Shown here one piece after another: positions 1 through 7,589 of a stretch of 64,000 bases of DNA. The stretch's first letter is position 1. Each line of letters opens with the position of its first letter. The notes under the pieces were generated by a model. It had not been told where the DNA came from, did no database searches, and saw only the letters and a program-made list of their open reading frames with translations. This stretch comes from Maridesulfovibrio sp. (GTDB lineage Bacteria > Desulfobacterota > Desulfovibrionia > Desulfovibrionales > Desulfovibrionaceae), in the NCBI RefSeq assembly GCF_963678865.1, contig NZ_OY787459.1:524501-588500 (forward strand). The letters run 5' to 3'. Position numbers and translations under genes: made by a program.

Positions 1-41
1 CTTGTATCACTATGTCTCATTTTTTTTTATAATAATGGTCG

Positions 42-644
42 CTATATAGGCTCTACTTCGGACCCACAATGCTTACATTTGATAGCCTTAGCTTTTATTA
101 CTTCAAAACAATAAGGGCATTCTCGACTATCTGACAGAACTTTATTTTTTTCATTCATATCAACATACTCATCCGAAAATGCACTCAATACCTTTTTGCA
201 TCCCTTGCAGTACTTAGCCCCTTTTTCAAGATCGTATCCACATTCACTACACTTAAAATTAATATTAGCTGACTTCGTTTTGCAGAAAGGACACCAACTT
301 GATTCAAAGCATTCTGAACTTTCATTTTTTTCATTTCCACACTCAGAACATGTAGCAACGACATTTACTATTTCAGTCTCTTCCCGGACATACCCTGAAT
401 GACCTCTCTCATTTGTCCACTTCCACCCATTTTTTAGATAGTGATTCTCCATTATTGATTTCGCAAAAAAAGGGTAAATTAACCATGAAATACCGCCAGT
501 ACAAAAGGCAATAATTAAACTAGCAGCGCAATGAGTCCATACACCTTTGACTGCGAAATAAAATGGACCGAACAAAAGCACTATCCAGCCAACATTATCA
601 GACACTTCCTCAACATAGCCATTTGAAGGATTTTTGAATTTCAT
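42..644 (-). CDS. membrane protein with C-terminal zinc ribbons
   Basis: This 200-residue protein has a hydrophobic N-terminal half (about residues 18-60, probably two membrane segments). The C-terminal half carries several CxxC zinc-ribbon pairs: CSEC, CPFC, CSEC, CKGC, CPYC and CKHC. The last repeat, with a K-rich CPYC...CKHCGSE pattern, resembles the zinc-ribbon tails common in bacterial membrane proteins. Its ATG overlaps the stop of the upstream lipoprotein gene as TAATG, so the two genes are probably translationally coupled. The function is not recognised. The zinc ribbons are seen directly; a role in protein or nucleic-acid binding would be a guess. Confidence 0.7.
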   Translation of the reverse strand: MKFKNPSNGYVEEVSDNVGWIVLLFGPFYFAVKGVWTHCAASLIIAFCTGGISWLIYPFFAKSIMENHYLKNGWKWTNERGHSGYVREETEIVNVVATCSECGNEKNESSECFESSWCPFCKTKSANINFKCSECGYDLEKGAKYCKGCKKVLSAFSDEYVDMNEKNKVLSDSRECPYCFEVIKAKAIKCKHCGSEVEPI

Positions 645-1102
645 TATTCATTCACTCCAACAAAAGGCACATACTTACTGGATTTAACCTCTGCTTGCCC
701 CGTACTGCTATCTATTTGCCTAATCCCTGCACAACGAGCATTAGGAGCAATTACAAGAAAGCTACTCCCATTAGCCTTAACTGCTACCTGAATAGATTCT
801 TCCTTAATGGTAGGAGTCCAACTACCAAAGCATTTCACCCCAATAGTATGCCGTCCTTGATTCAACTTGAATTTTGTATATTGGCCTGAACCGATCTCAA
901 AAATATCACTTTCGTCAACAGTCACGACATAACTTATAGCTGCACCTACAATACTACTTTCCCGGATTACATAAACTTCACCTGCCGAATTTACATTCTT
1001 TATTTCAGGCAAAGTCCCTATAGCACCAGATGAAGCACACCCCGAAAACACGCACAGACAGCCAAGAAGAGCCACCAGCGATATAATTTTCATCTCCTTC
1101 AT
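644..1102 (-). CDS. lipoprotein, DUF2846-like
   Basis: This is a short exported lipoprotein. I chose the ATG at 1102 because it follows a GGAGGGGG ribosome binding site and starts a clean signal peptide ending in the lipobox VFSGC, so Cys is lipidated after cleavage. A longer reading to 1165 would bury the signal peptide. The mature part has the pattern 'GEVYVIRES...G...Y..FKLNQGRHTIGVKC', which resembles DUF2846 proteins. The specific role is unknown. It is coupled to the downstream zinc-ribbon membrane protein by a TAATG overlap. Confidence 0.7.
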   Translation of the reverse strand: MKEMKIISLVALLGCLCVFSGCASSGAIGTLPEIKNVNSAGEVYVIRESSIVGAAISYVVTVDESDIFEIGSGQYTKFKLNQGRHTIGVKCFGSWTPTIKEESIQVAVKANGSSFLVIAPNARCAGIRQIDSSTGQAEVKSSKYVPFVGVNE

Positions 1103-1206
1103 ATTTACCCCCTCCATTGAACAGTTCAAATAAACCTTCTTATATCCCATTTTGGGATATTTCATTCCGGCGTTTAAACTTCCCTCTTAACCACAAGAGA
1201 GAAGAA

Positions 1207-1440
1207 ATGAAATCAATCTACACGCCTGAATATAATGATCTTATATCTTCGCTTCGACTAGCCCGCAAAAAGGCCGATATTACACAAGAGGAGCTAGCCA
1301 AACGCCTTAACAAACCTCAGTCGTTCATCTCAAAGATCGAAAGCAATGAACGGCGTATAGATATTGTGGAGTTTATCCATATCTGTAGAGCCATTAACGC
1401 CAGCCCCACAGCCTTGCTGCAAGAAGTCGGGTTACTCTAG
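1207..1440 (+). CDS. XRE-family helix-turn-helix regulator
   Basis: This is a 77-residue single-domain DNA-binding protein. The segment 'LRLARKKADITQEELAKRLN' followed by 'QSFISKIESNERRID' is a textbook Cro/C1-type helix-turn-helix, and little else is present. I chose the ATG at 1207 because AGAGAGAAG lies just upstream and the domain begins directly after it. It is divergent from the lipoprotein/zinc-ribbon pair and may control it. Small XRE proteins like this are typical of accessory regions, and it lies just left of the integrated element. Confidence 0.85.
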   Translation: MKSIYTPEYNDLISSLRLARKKADITQEELAKRLNKPQSFISKIESNERRIDIVEFIHICRAINASPTALLQEVGLL

Positions 1441-1583
1441 CTTTCCCCGCCCCTGCCTTTAACCGCCTTTTAATATAGACTTAATCATACCAGCCTTGAA
1501 ATTGGCTCTGTAGATTTATTGCATACACCTAATGATTATATTTGTCACATCCAAATTTACCTAGGATGACCTGCATAACAATT

Positions 1584-1612
1584 AATTCGAATCCTCATTC
1601 AGGAATCGAATT
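1584..1612. repeat. imperfect inverted repeat in 5' flank of attL
   Basis: AATTCGAATCCT and AGGAATCGAATT are separated by 5 bases and differ by one mismatch. The hairpin lies in the gene-free stretch 1441-1710, where I see no other clear gene or RNA. Its role is unknown. Confidence 0.4.
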
Positions 1613-1710
1613 GACATAGAGGGCGGTTTAGTACAATAAGAAGTACAAAATGGAGTGCGGTAACATCCATGCAACCAATATATTGATACATTTTTAAAAA
1701 TGTGTATCGC

Positions 1711-1860
1711 CTCTCCCCGCCTCCACCATTTCATTGATTTCATACTGTCCCATACAGTTTCACAAAGAACTCTAAACCCTTGTTATTCATACGAATAGCA
1801 AGGGTTTTTTCGTTTCTTCTACGTTCGTTATAGTTCGCTTAACCCCGTTGACATCCGTGG
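1711..1860. repeat. attL-like direct repeat, left end of integrated element
   Basis: Positions 1723-1860 align without gaps to 20188-20325 at a constant offset of 18,465 bp, with about 14 mismatches. The repeat starts with a tmRNA/tRNA-like acceptor end (CCCCGCCTCCACCA, 1715-1728) and continues through an intrinsic terminator. This is the arrangement expected when a tyrosine integrase targets the 3' end of a stable RNA gene, with its own gene 70 bp inside. No intact tmRNA is visible upstream, so the true RNA gene probably lies to the left of the window. Confidence 0.8.
1774..1810 (+). terminator. intrinsic terminator inside attL
   Basis: A stem of AAACCCTTGTTATTC with GAATAGCAAGGGTTT around an ATAC loop is followed by TTT. 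The same hairpin recurs in the right repeat. It probably terminated the stable RNA gene whose 3' end forms the integration site. Confidence 0.8.
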
Positions 1861-1931
1861 TTTGATATGGGTAGACGATCGAGTATATCGCAAATACTCA
1901 TCCAATCTACCCGCAAAAAGGAGGAACCCGC

Positions 1932-3131
1932 ATGGCTCTTACCGTAAAGCAGATTCAAGCCGCAAAACCCAAAAAGAAATTATACCGCCTCGGAGATTCA
2001 AATGGGCTCTGTCTCGAAATCACACCCTCCGGCACAAAACTGTGGAGATACCGATTTCGTTTTAACGGCAAAGAAAAAATGATGTCTTTAGGCTCCTACC
2101 CTGCGACCAGTCTAAAAGAAGCCCGAGACAAGCGAGACGAGCAACGTAAAATTCTAGAACGTGGTATAAACCCCTCCGAATACAAAAAGGACCAACAAGC
2201 TGCGGCAAGTGGAGAAAATGAATTTGAATCAATCGCCCGCGAATGGCACACCAAATTCAAAAGTACTTGGACCGCTGGACACGCCCAAACAGTTATCAGA
2301 CGTCTTGAACTGAACTGTTTCCCTTGGATCGGCAAAATGGTTGTCAGTGAGATTGAACCGCCGGATATCTTAAAAGTCCTCAGAAGAATTGAAAGCCGGG
2401 GTGCGCTTGAAACAGCCCACCGTGTACGCAGCATTCTCGGTCAGGTTTTACGTTATGCCGTAGCGACCGGCCGCGCGACTCGCGACGCTACTTCAGATCT
2501 TAAAGGTGCTCTTCCGCCAGTAAAGCACAAACACATGGCCTCAATCACTGACCCTAAACAAATCGGTCCCCTACTCAACAGTATTGATGAATATGAAGGC
2601 AGACACATAACCAAGTGCGCTTTGCAACTGGCTCCGTTAGTTTTCGTCCGCCCCGGAGAACTTAGACATGGTCTATGGAGTGAGATTGACCTCGAAGCAG
2701 CTGAATGGCGAATCCCTGCGGGCAAAATGAAAGCTCGCCGTCCACACATCGTGCCGCTATCCCGGCGAGCCTTAGAAATTTTATATGAACTTAAGCCCCT
2801 TAGCGGTGATTGTGAGTTTTTATTTCCAAGCGTACGCAGCCAAGCATACCCAATGAGTGAAAACACCGTTAATGGTGCCCTGCGCCGTCTCGGCTACAGC
2901 AAAGAAGAAATCACTGGTCACGGATTCCGCTCAATGGCGTCGACAAACTTAAACGAGAATGGTTGGAAACCAGATGTGATTGAGAGACAGCTAGCTCACG
3001 TTGAAGGTAACAGCGTACGAGCAGCATACAACCATGCCGATTATCTGCCAGAGCGACGTAAAATGATGCAATGGTGGGCTGATTATTTAGATGCTTTGAA
3101 GAATGAAGAAGAAATCCCAGAGATCAATTAA
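1932..3131 (+). CDS. int: P4-type tyrosine integrase
   Basis: This 399-residue site-specific recombinase would insert and excise the element at the 3' end of a tmRNA/tRNA-like gene. The N-terminus (about 1-85; 'ALTVKQIQAAKPKKK', 'GLCLEITPSGTKLWRYRFRF') is the DUF4102 arm-binding domain, followed by a core-binding domain and the C-terminal catalytic domain. The catalytic residues are visible: Arg in RPGELR, Lys in GKMKARRPH, HGFR, His in LAHVEG, and Tyr in AAYNHADY. Length is normal for P4-type integrases, with an AGGAGG ribosome binding site. It starts 72 bp inside the left repeat. A 22-codon relic of a related integrase lies just outside the right repeat. Confidence 0.95.
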   Translation: MALTVKQIQAAKPKKKLYRLGDSNGLCLEITPSGTKLWRYRFRFNGKEKMMSLGSYPATSLKEARDKRDEQRKILERGINPSEYKKDQQAAASGENEFESIAREWHTKFKSTWTAGHAQTVIRRLELNCFPWIGKMVVSEIEPPDILKVLRRIESRGALETAHRVRSILGQVLRYAVATGRATRDATSDLKGALPPVKHKHMASITDPKQIGPLLNSIDEYEGRHITKCALQLAPLVFVRPGELRHGLWSEIDLEAAEWRIPAGKMKARRPHIVPLSRRALEILYELKPLSGDCEFLFPSVRSQAYPMSENTVNGALRRLGYSKEEITGHGFRSMASTNLNENGWKPDVIERQLAHVEGNSVRAAYNHADYLPERRKMMQWWADYLDALKNEEEIPEIN

Positions 3132-3145
3132 AACTGGAGGTTAGT

Positions 3146-3802
3146 ATGAGATCATTTTTAGAGTTAATTGATAAAAAAGAAGACATTGCAAAAGACATTT
3201 TTCCAATTTTCATGCTGTATACAGCAATTGGAGTATCATTTTTATCCATTGGTGAAGAAATCTTTTTCGGATGGTTTATCCGAATCGCAATGCTGGTAGC
3301 AATATTTATCTGCTACGCGATAGTAATCATCAGAAACCATAAAAAGATATCAGATTTGGAAAATGAACTGGAAGTTCTTTCTAGTACTAAAAAATTTATT
3401 CTTAGCGAACTTCATGATGCCCAACAGAATACGAAAGAAAACACAGTGGAAGATCTGGAACAAACTTTAGTTCTTAAGGAAAAGATTAAATCCTTAGAAA
3501 CACAACTCGCCGAACAAGAAGACATCATAAGCAAAAATAAATGGAAAAAATGGTTTATCCCTGCATGCACTGCTATGGGGGATATTATTCGTGAAAACAC
3601 AGTTAATTCAAGCCATCCTATCATAATCGAAAAAGAACAATTTTTTACCAGAGTGATATCGCACTATCCAAATTTCAATGAAATTAAAAACGTAAAAGGA
3701 GAACCTTTTGGTTCAGCTTTAAGAGAGTCATGGAGATGTGTTCCGGTCACGGTTAAAGATATGACAGGAGGTTCAGGAAGGGGTAAAAAAGCCTCGAAAT
3801 AG
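3146..3802 (+). CDS. membrane-anchored coiled-coil protein, unknown function
   Basis: This 218-residue protein begins 15 bp after the integrase stop with a GGAGG ribosome binding site. It has two hydrophobic segments near residues 18-60, then a charged coiled-coil stretch (about 65-130; 'ISDLENELEVLSS', 'KEKIKSLETQLAEQEDII'). The C-terminal part looks soluble and ends in a basic Gly/Lys tail. I do not recognise the family. Its position directly behind int, before alpA, suggests an accessory gene of the element, either in maintenance or as cargo. Confidence 0.7.
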   Translation: MRSFLELIDKKEDIAKDIFPIFMLYTAIGVSFLSIGEEIFFGWFIRIAMLVAIFICYAIVIIRNHKKISDLENELEVLSSTKKFILSELHDAQQNTKENTVEDLEQTLVLKEKIKSLETQLAEQEDIISKNKWKKWFIPACTAMGDIIRENTVNSSHPIIIEKEQFFTRVISHYPNFNEIKNVKGEPFGSALRESWRCVPVTVKDMTGGSGRGKKASK

Positions 3803-3949
3803 ATATTTAAGACTCAAATTCTTTAAAAATAAAAACCATAAAAACAATTACTTATATTTTTCTACCCCCTTTTACCCCTTCAACCCGTCTAGAAAACAAA
3901 TCCGATTCTTGTAGGCTTTCCTCAAACGTCAAAAAACGGAGGAAAGCTT

Positions 3950-4174
3950 ATGAGAACCGAATCAAACCAGACTTCATACCACTTGCCTAATACGGGCTTT
4001 GTGAGACTTGTAGATGTCCTGAAGGTCATCCCGGTATCTAAAACAACGTGGTGGAAAGGTATCCAGACCGGCAGATTCCCGAAGCCGGTCAAACTCACTG
4101 AACGCACAACAGCATGGCGTGTTTGTGATATTCGCAGACTGATTGATGAACTCCCAAATCAGAGCGAAGCCTAA
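3950..4174 (+). CDS. AlpA-family helix-turn-helix regulator
   Basis: This 74-residue DNA-binding protein resembles AlpA of P4-like elements. The sequence 'GFVRLVDVLKVIPVSKTTWW' followed by 'GRFPKPVKLTERTTAWRVCDIRRLID' is the standard MerR-like winged-helix pattern of AlpA proteins. These act as excisionase or transcriptional activator of integrase and replication genes in integrated elements. It has a GGAGG ribosome binding site. The downstream replication-type gene starts within 2 bp of its stop, so the two are co-transcribed. Confidence 0.9.
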   Translation: MRTESNQTSYHLPNTGFVRLVDVLKVIPVSKTTWWKGIQTGRFPKPVKLTERTTAWRVCDIRRLIDELPNQSEA

Positions 4175-4175
4175 C

Positions 4176-4565
4176 ATGTCTAATATGGCGTCCATGGCTT
4201 TTGAGGGGAGTAACTTGCTCCCCTCGCCAACCTCTTTCCCGCAAGGAGTTCTCCCGGCCAGTGTTGAAGACTCGCTATCCGTAGCAGCTTCAGCCTTTAC
4301 GGTTCCTTTTGCCGTTCCTGCCGTAACCTTTCTTGCTGTGATCGGTGCAGCAGTCGGAAGAACCAGAGGCCTTGAAATTAAACCAAGCTGGATCACGCAC
4401 CCGAATCTATATTGGGGACTGGTAGCGCGGTCGGGCATGGGTAAAAGTCCGTGCTCAAATGCCATATTAAAACCAATTCATGAGCAAGAGAATGCTGCAT
4501 TTAAAGAGCATAAGCGAGAGTTAGAAGCATACGAGCTGGAATTAAGTGTATTAGTTCCGACTTGA
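4176..4565 (+). pseudogene. DUF3987 replication-type protein, N-terminal fragment
   Basis: This is the first of three pieces of one gene. It contains the N-terminal part of a DUF3987 protein, a primase/helicase-like ATPase found on phage satellites and integrated elements. A Walker A-like segment is visible ('ARSGMGKSP'), followed by the helix 'FKEHKRELEAYELEL'. The reading frame ends at the left inverted repeat of an IS481-family insertion, where the TGA is supplied by the IS end. The gene resumes at about 5747. ATG 4176 follows the alpA stop; an upstream in-frame ATG at 4143 lies inside alpA. Confidence 0.75.
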
Positions 4566-5746
4566 TCTGACATTTCCTCTTGAAACAGAAGAGGTTCTCC
4601 TTTTTGATGGGAATACTAAGGAACCATCAAAACAGGGCACCGTGCCCAAGGAGAACCACATGTCCAGTTTCAATCAAAACATCATAAAACACAAGATAGG
4701 TCTGCTGAATCTGGCGGAAGAACTCGGTAATGTTTCCAGAGCTTGCAAGCTGATGGGCTTTTCTCGGGACACCTTTTACCGGTATCATTCAGCCAAGGAA
4801 GAAGGCGGTGTGGAAGCACTTTTTGATAAGTCCCGTCGTAAACCGAACCTGAAGAATCGGGTAGATCAGGCAATCGAAGACGCAGTTGTTGTTTACGCAA
4901 CTGACTTTCCTGCTCATGGACAAACAAGAACCAGTAATGAGCTAAGAAAGTTGGGCGTTTTTGTTTCGCCTTCAGGAGTTAGATCCATTTGGCTCCGGCA
5001 CAATCTCCATAATTTCAAGCTCCGGTTGACTGCGCTGGAGAAGATTTCAGCAGAGCAAGGAGTTGTACTCACCGAGGCGCAGGTTCAGGCCCTTGAGAAG
5101 AAAAAGGATGATGATTTGGCCTGCGGTGAAATCGAAACAGCCCATCCTGGCTATCTGGGTAGTCAGGACACCTTCTATGTCGGCACAATCAAAGGCGTTG
5201 GGCGGATCTATCAGCAGACTTTTGTGGACACCTATTCCAAGTGGGCAGCCGCAAAGCTCTACACAACCAAAACGCCGATCACTGCAGCCGATATGCTCAA
5301 CGACAAGGTCCTTCCTTTCTTCGCGGAGAAGGAGATGGGCATTTTGCGCATGTTGACCGATAGGGGAACCGAGTACTGCGGATGCGTTGAGAAACACGAT
5401 TACGAGCTGTTTCTTGGCGTTTGCGGCATTGAGCACACAAAGGCTAAGGCACGTCATCCGCAAACAAATGGGATTTGCGAACGTTTCCACAAAACAATTC
5501 TGGATGAATTTTACAGGGTCACGTTCAGGCGCAAGATCTACACTTCACTGGAAGAATTGCAGGCTGATCTCGATATCTGGATTGATGAATACAACACACA
5601 ACGATCTCATCAGGGAAAAATGTGTTGCGGTCGAACACCACTGGCAACTATGCTGGATGGAAAAGAACTCTGGAACGACAAGGTTCTGAGTTTAAACTAA
5701 ACTGACAATTTCGGTCCCATCAAAAAGGCGGACTGTCAGATCAAGT
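4560..5746 (+). mobile_element. IS481-family insertion sequence in DUF3987 gene
   Basis: Ends are set by the inverted repeat ACTTGATCTGACA (4560-4572) and TGTCAGATCAAGT (5734-5746). A second nested inverted repeat, CTTTTTGATGGGA, lies at 4600-4612 and 5715-5727. The left end also holds a small hairpin (CCTCTT...AAGAGG, 4576-4594). The single transposase gene lies between. No clear target-site duplication was found. Joining the flanks directly restores an in-frame DUF3987 sequence, so the exact outer boundary may be a few bases off. Confidence 0.8.
4660..5700 (+). CDS. IS481-family transposase
   Basis: This is a DDE transposase of about 346 residues. The N-terminal 'HKIGLLNLAEELGNVSRACK' followed by 'GFSRDTFYRY' is the helix-turn-helix typical of IS481 proteins. 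The integrase-core domain carries the DDE residues in 'SQDTFYVG', 'LTDRGTEY' and 'NGICERFHKTILDEFY'. I chose ATG 4660 because AAGGAG lies 5 bases upstream; a GTG at 4642 is in frame but has no such signal. A GGGCA-CCG-TGCCC hairpin precedes the ribosome binding site and could limit read-in translation. The gene looks intact. Confidence 0.95.
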   Translation: MSSFNQNIIKHKIGLLNLAEELGNVSRACKLMGFSRDTFYRYHSAKEEGGVEALFDKSRRKPNLKNRVDQAIEDAVVVYATDFPAHGQTRTSNELRKLGVFVSPSGVRSIWLRHNLHNFKLRLTALEKISAEQGVVLTEAQVQALEKKKDDDLACGEIETAHPGYLGSQDTFYVGTIKGVGRIYQQTFVDTYSKWAAAKLYTTKTPITAADMLNDKVLPFFAEKEMGILRMLTDRGTEYCGCVEKHDYELFLGVCGIEHTKAKARHPQTNGICERFHKTILDEFYRVTFRRKIYTSLEELQADLDIWIDEYNTQRSHQGKMCCGRTPLATMLDGKELWNDKVLSLN

Positions 5747-6301
5747 ATGAACCACTACAAATTAAGGGAATGGCAAAGCTCTTTTGCTCGCGCTCAGCGC
5801 AAAAACGACACGCTTCCAAATAAGCCCATCTACCCTACTTGGGAGCAGATTTACGTTGAGGACAGTACCACGCAAGCCGTGGGTTCAATTCTGTCCAATA
5901 ATCCCCGTGGCATTCTCTGGTACCGTGATGAACTTTCCGGTCTGCTGGCCGATCTAGGCCGCTATGACAACAAAGGCAGTGACGGAGGCGACAAAGCCCG
6001 TCTGCTTTCCGCATACGATTGTGGCGCATGGAAAGTATCTCGCAGCACTAAGGACGCTCTTCATATACCTCACGCCTGCGTTTCTATCTTCGGGACAGTC
6101 CAGCCAGATCTACTTCCGTCACTCTTCAAGCACAAAGACACCGTCTCCGGCTTCTTGCCTCGCTTCCTGTTTATCCGCTGTGAGCAAGAAGCTCCGCCCC
6201 TATGGACATCCGAAAGCTTCGATGGAGAACCGGCTGACCATATCCATGGATTCATTCATCAGGCATTAGACTTGAATTTTGGTCCGGAGAACTCCCCCTG
6301 A
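5747..6301 (+). pseudogene. DUF3987 protein, central fragment
   Basis: This second piece of the interrupted gene begins right after the IS right end. It contains the most recognisable DUF3987 stretch: 'NNPRGILWYRDELSGLLADL' followed by 'GGDKARLL' and 'VSGFLPRFLF'. The frame ends at TGA 6299-6301 within AACTCCCCCTGAA. Removing one C from the C5 run would restore the frame into the next fragment, so this is a +1 frameshift, either a real mutation or a sequencing error. Confidence 0.75.
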
Positions 6302-7016
6302 AATAATAAAGCTATCCGATGCGGCCAAACACACAGTCAAAGACTGGTACGACAATCAGGTCTTGTCTCACTGGTATCAACCGGAGCTTGAACAATTCGA
6401 ATCTCTTGCACCCAAATTACGTGGCGCATTCTTCAAAATCTGCCTGATTATTCACATGTTGGACTGCTGGAGCACTGGCAAATCTGAGATGAGCCCTGTT
6501 AATCATGAATCAATTCAGCGAACCATTGTTTTGATGGAATGGCTTCAGGAACAGCAAAGACAGGTCTGGACCTTACTTTCTGCCGGAAACAAATTTCAGG
6601 AAGCTTCAGCCATTGAACGGAGAGTTGCAAAGGCCATTGTTAAGCTTTCTGTAAGCCTAGAAAAATCATTTCTGCCTACTTCAAAAATCGTTGATTTTCT
6701 CAACAAAGATTTACCTCAAGCATTTCACATCACATCAGGTACAGTTGGCAAAACCTATAAGAAATTAGGTCTCGAATCGAGCCGCACAAATAAGGTAAGA
6801 GGGGCTGAGATATCGCCTGAAATTATCCAAGCTCTTTCTAAGCACTTCCCACCTGAAAAATCCGTCACAAGCGTCACAAGTGTCACTGACACAGTTAAAA
6901 GTAAGGAATTTCAAGATGATAACAGAGTGACACATAAGGTGACACCAATTTTCAACCCGTCACCAAGTGTCACCGATAAAAATGTACATAAAATCAGCAA
7001 CCTACAACAGGAGTGA
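6279..7016 (+). pseudogene. DUF3987 protein, C-terminal fragment
   Basis: This third piece follows the frameshift. The true continuation starts near 6297 ('PEIIKLSDAAKHTVKDWYDN'); the TTG at 6279 is just the first start-like codon. The C-terminal region looks like a winged-helix part ('FLPTSKIVDFLNKDLPQAFH'). It ends in a low-complexity tail rich in 'SVTSVTSVTD', which is the coding reflection of the GTCAC repeats in the DNA. Together the three fragments are about 490 codons. Confidence 0.7.
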
Positions 7017-7038
7017 CGGATGTGACACTTGTGACACC
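6864..7038. repeat. iteron-like GTGAC/GTCAC repeat cluster
   Basis: About ten copies of GTGACA(C) or its reverse complement occur in 175 bp: GTCAC at 6864, 6873, 6880-6886 (GTGTCAC), 6959 and 6967-6974 (GTGTCACC), and GTGAC at 6927, 6939, 7013, 7022 and 7031. They straddle the end of the DUF3987 gene. Repeats at this spacing next to a replication-type gene resemble iterons of a replication origin. That reading is inferred; transcriptional control is an alternative. Confidence 0.5.
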
Positions 7039-7283
7039 GCATTTAGGGTTAATAACTCATATTGATAAAAGTGCTCTCATATTTCTCCATGGAGTTAAAC
7101 CTGCGACCCAATTTCGCGCCAGCAGGATAGACCAAAATTCGTACATAGTAATGTGCTGTAGCTGTCCAAGCCAGTTTACCCAATGTTGCACATCGGGAAC
7201 TGGCGAGGGAGATTCTCTCCCTTCGATCCCACGTAAGATTAAGAGCCGTGCAAGCACTCCACTCTCTGCGAGGTTTAGACTCC
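7017..7283 (+). other. candidate oriT region upstream of mobC
   Basis: This stretch between the replication-type gene and mobC has no convincing gene. It contains a perfect hairpin, AGGGAGA-TTC-TCTCCCT (7206-7222), followed by ATCCCACGTAAGATTAAG. In ColE1-type modules the transfer origin lies directly upstream of the mobC-like gene, and a hairpin next to the nick site is usual. The hairpin and its position are seen; oriT function is inferred. Confidence 0.45.
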
Positions 7284-7589
7284 ATGAAGAATAATGAAGA
7301 GAAACGCACCGAGTTCGTGAACACACGTGTCACTCCATCGGAAAAGAAAATACTCAAGCTTCAGGCTGAAGCCGAAGACATGAGCCTAGGCGATTATGTG
7401 CGCGAAAAACTCAATCGCCCAAGAGTCAGGAAGACGAAAGCAGAAAGACAAAAAGTCATCCACTTGGCCCGCATCGGCAACAACATGAACCAAATAGCTC
7501 GCTGGGCAAATACTTATAAGAAAAATGCTGAAGCGGCACAGGTGGTCCTAGCTCTCCTCGAAATCAAGGAACAGCTCAAATGCTTATGA
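7284..7589 (+). CDS. mobC: MobC/MbeC-like relaxosome accessory protein
   Basis: This 101-residue mobilization protein would bind oriT and help the relaxase. The N-terminus 'RTEFVNTRVTPSEKKILKLQ' and 'MSLGDYVREKL' fit the ribbon-helix-helix fold of MobC proteins. The signature 'HLARIGNNMNQIARWANTY' is the conserved MobC motif. I chose ATG 7284 because the conserved part starts just after it. Its stop overlaps the mobA start by 10 bp, so the two are translationally coupled. The order mobC-mobA, with two genes nested inside mobA, is that of ColE1. Confidence 0.9.
   Translation: MKNNEEKRTEFVNTRVTPSEKKILKLQAEAEDMSLGDYVREKLNRPRVRKTKAERQKVIHLARIGNNMNQIARWANTYKKNAEAAQVVLALLEIKEQLKCL

Noticed and set aside
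1441..1730. Complete tmRNA gene at the left repeat
   Set aside because: Only the acceptor-like 3' end and terminator are present; the 5' GGGG...GATTCGACG portion is missing.
6290..6301. Programmed frameshift in the DUF3987 gene
   Set aside because: The site is only a C5 run with no slippery heptamer or downstream structure seen; a mutation or read error is simpler.
7013..7294. Plus-strand reading frame of 93 codons between the replication-type gene and mobC
   Set aside because: No domain, odd composition, and it overlaps the candidate oriT hairpin and the mobC start.
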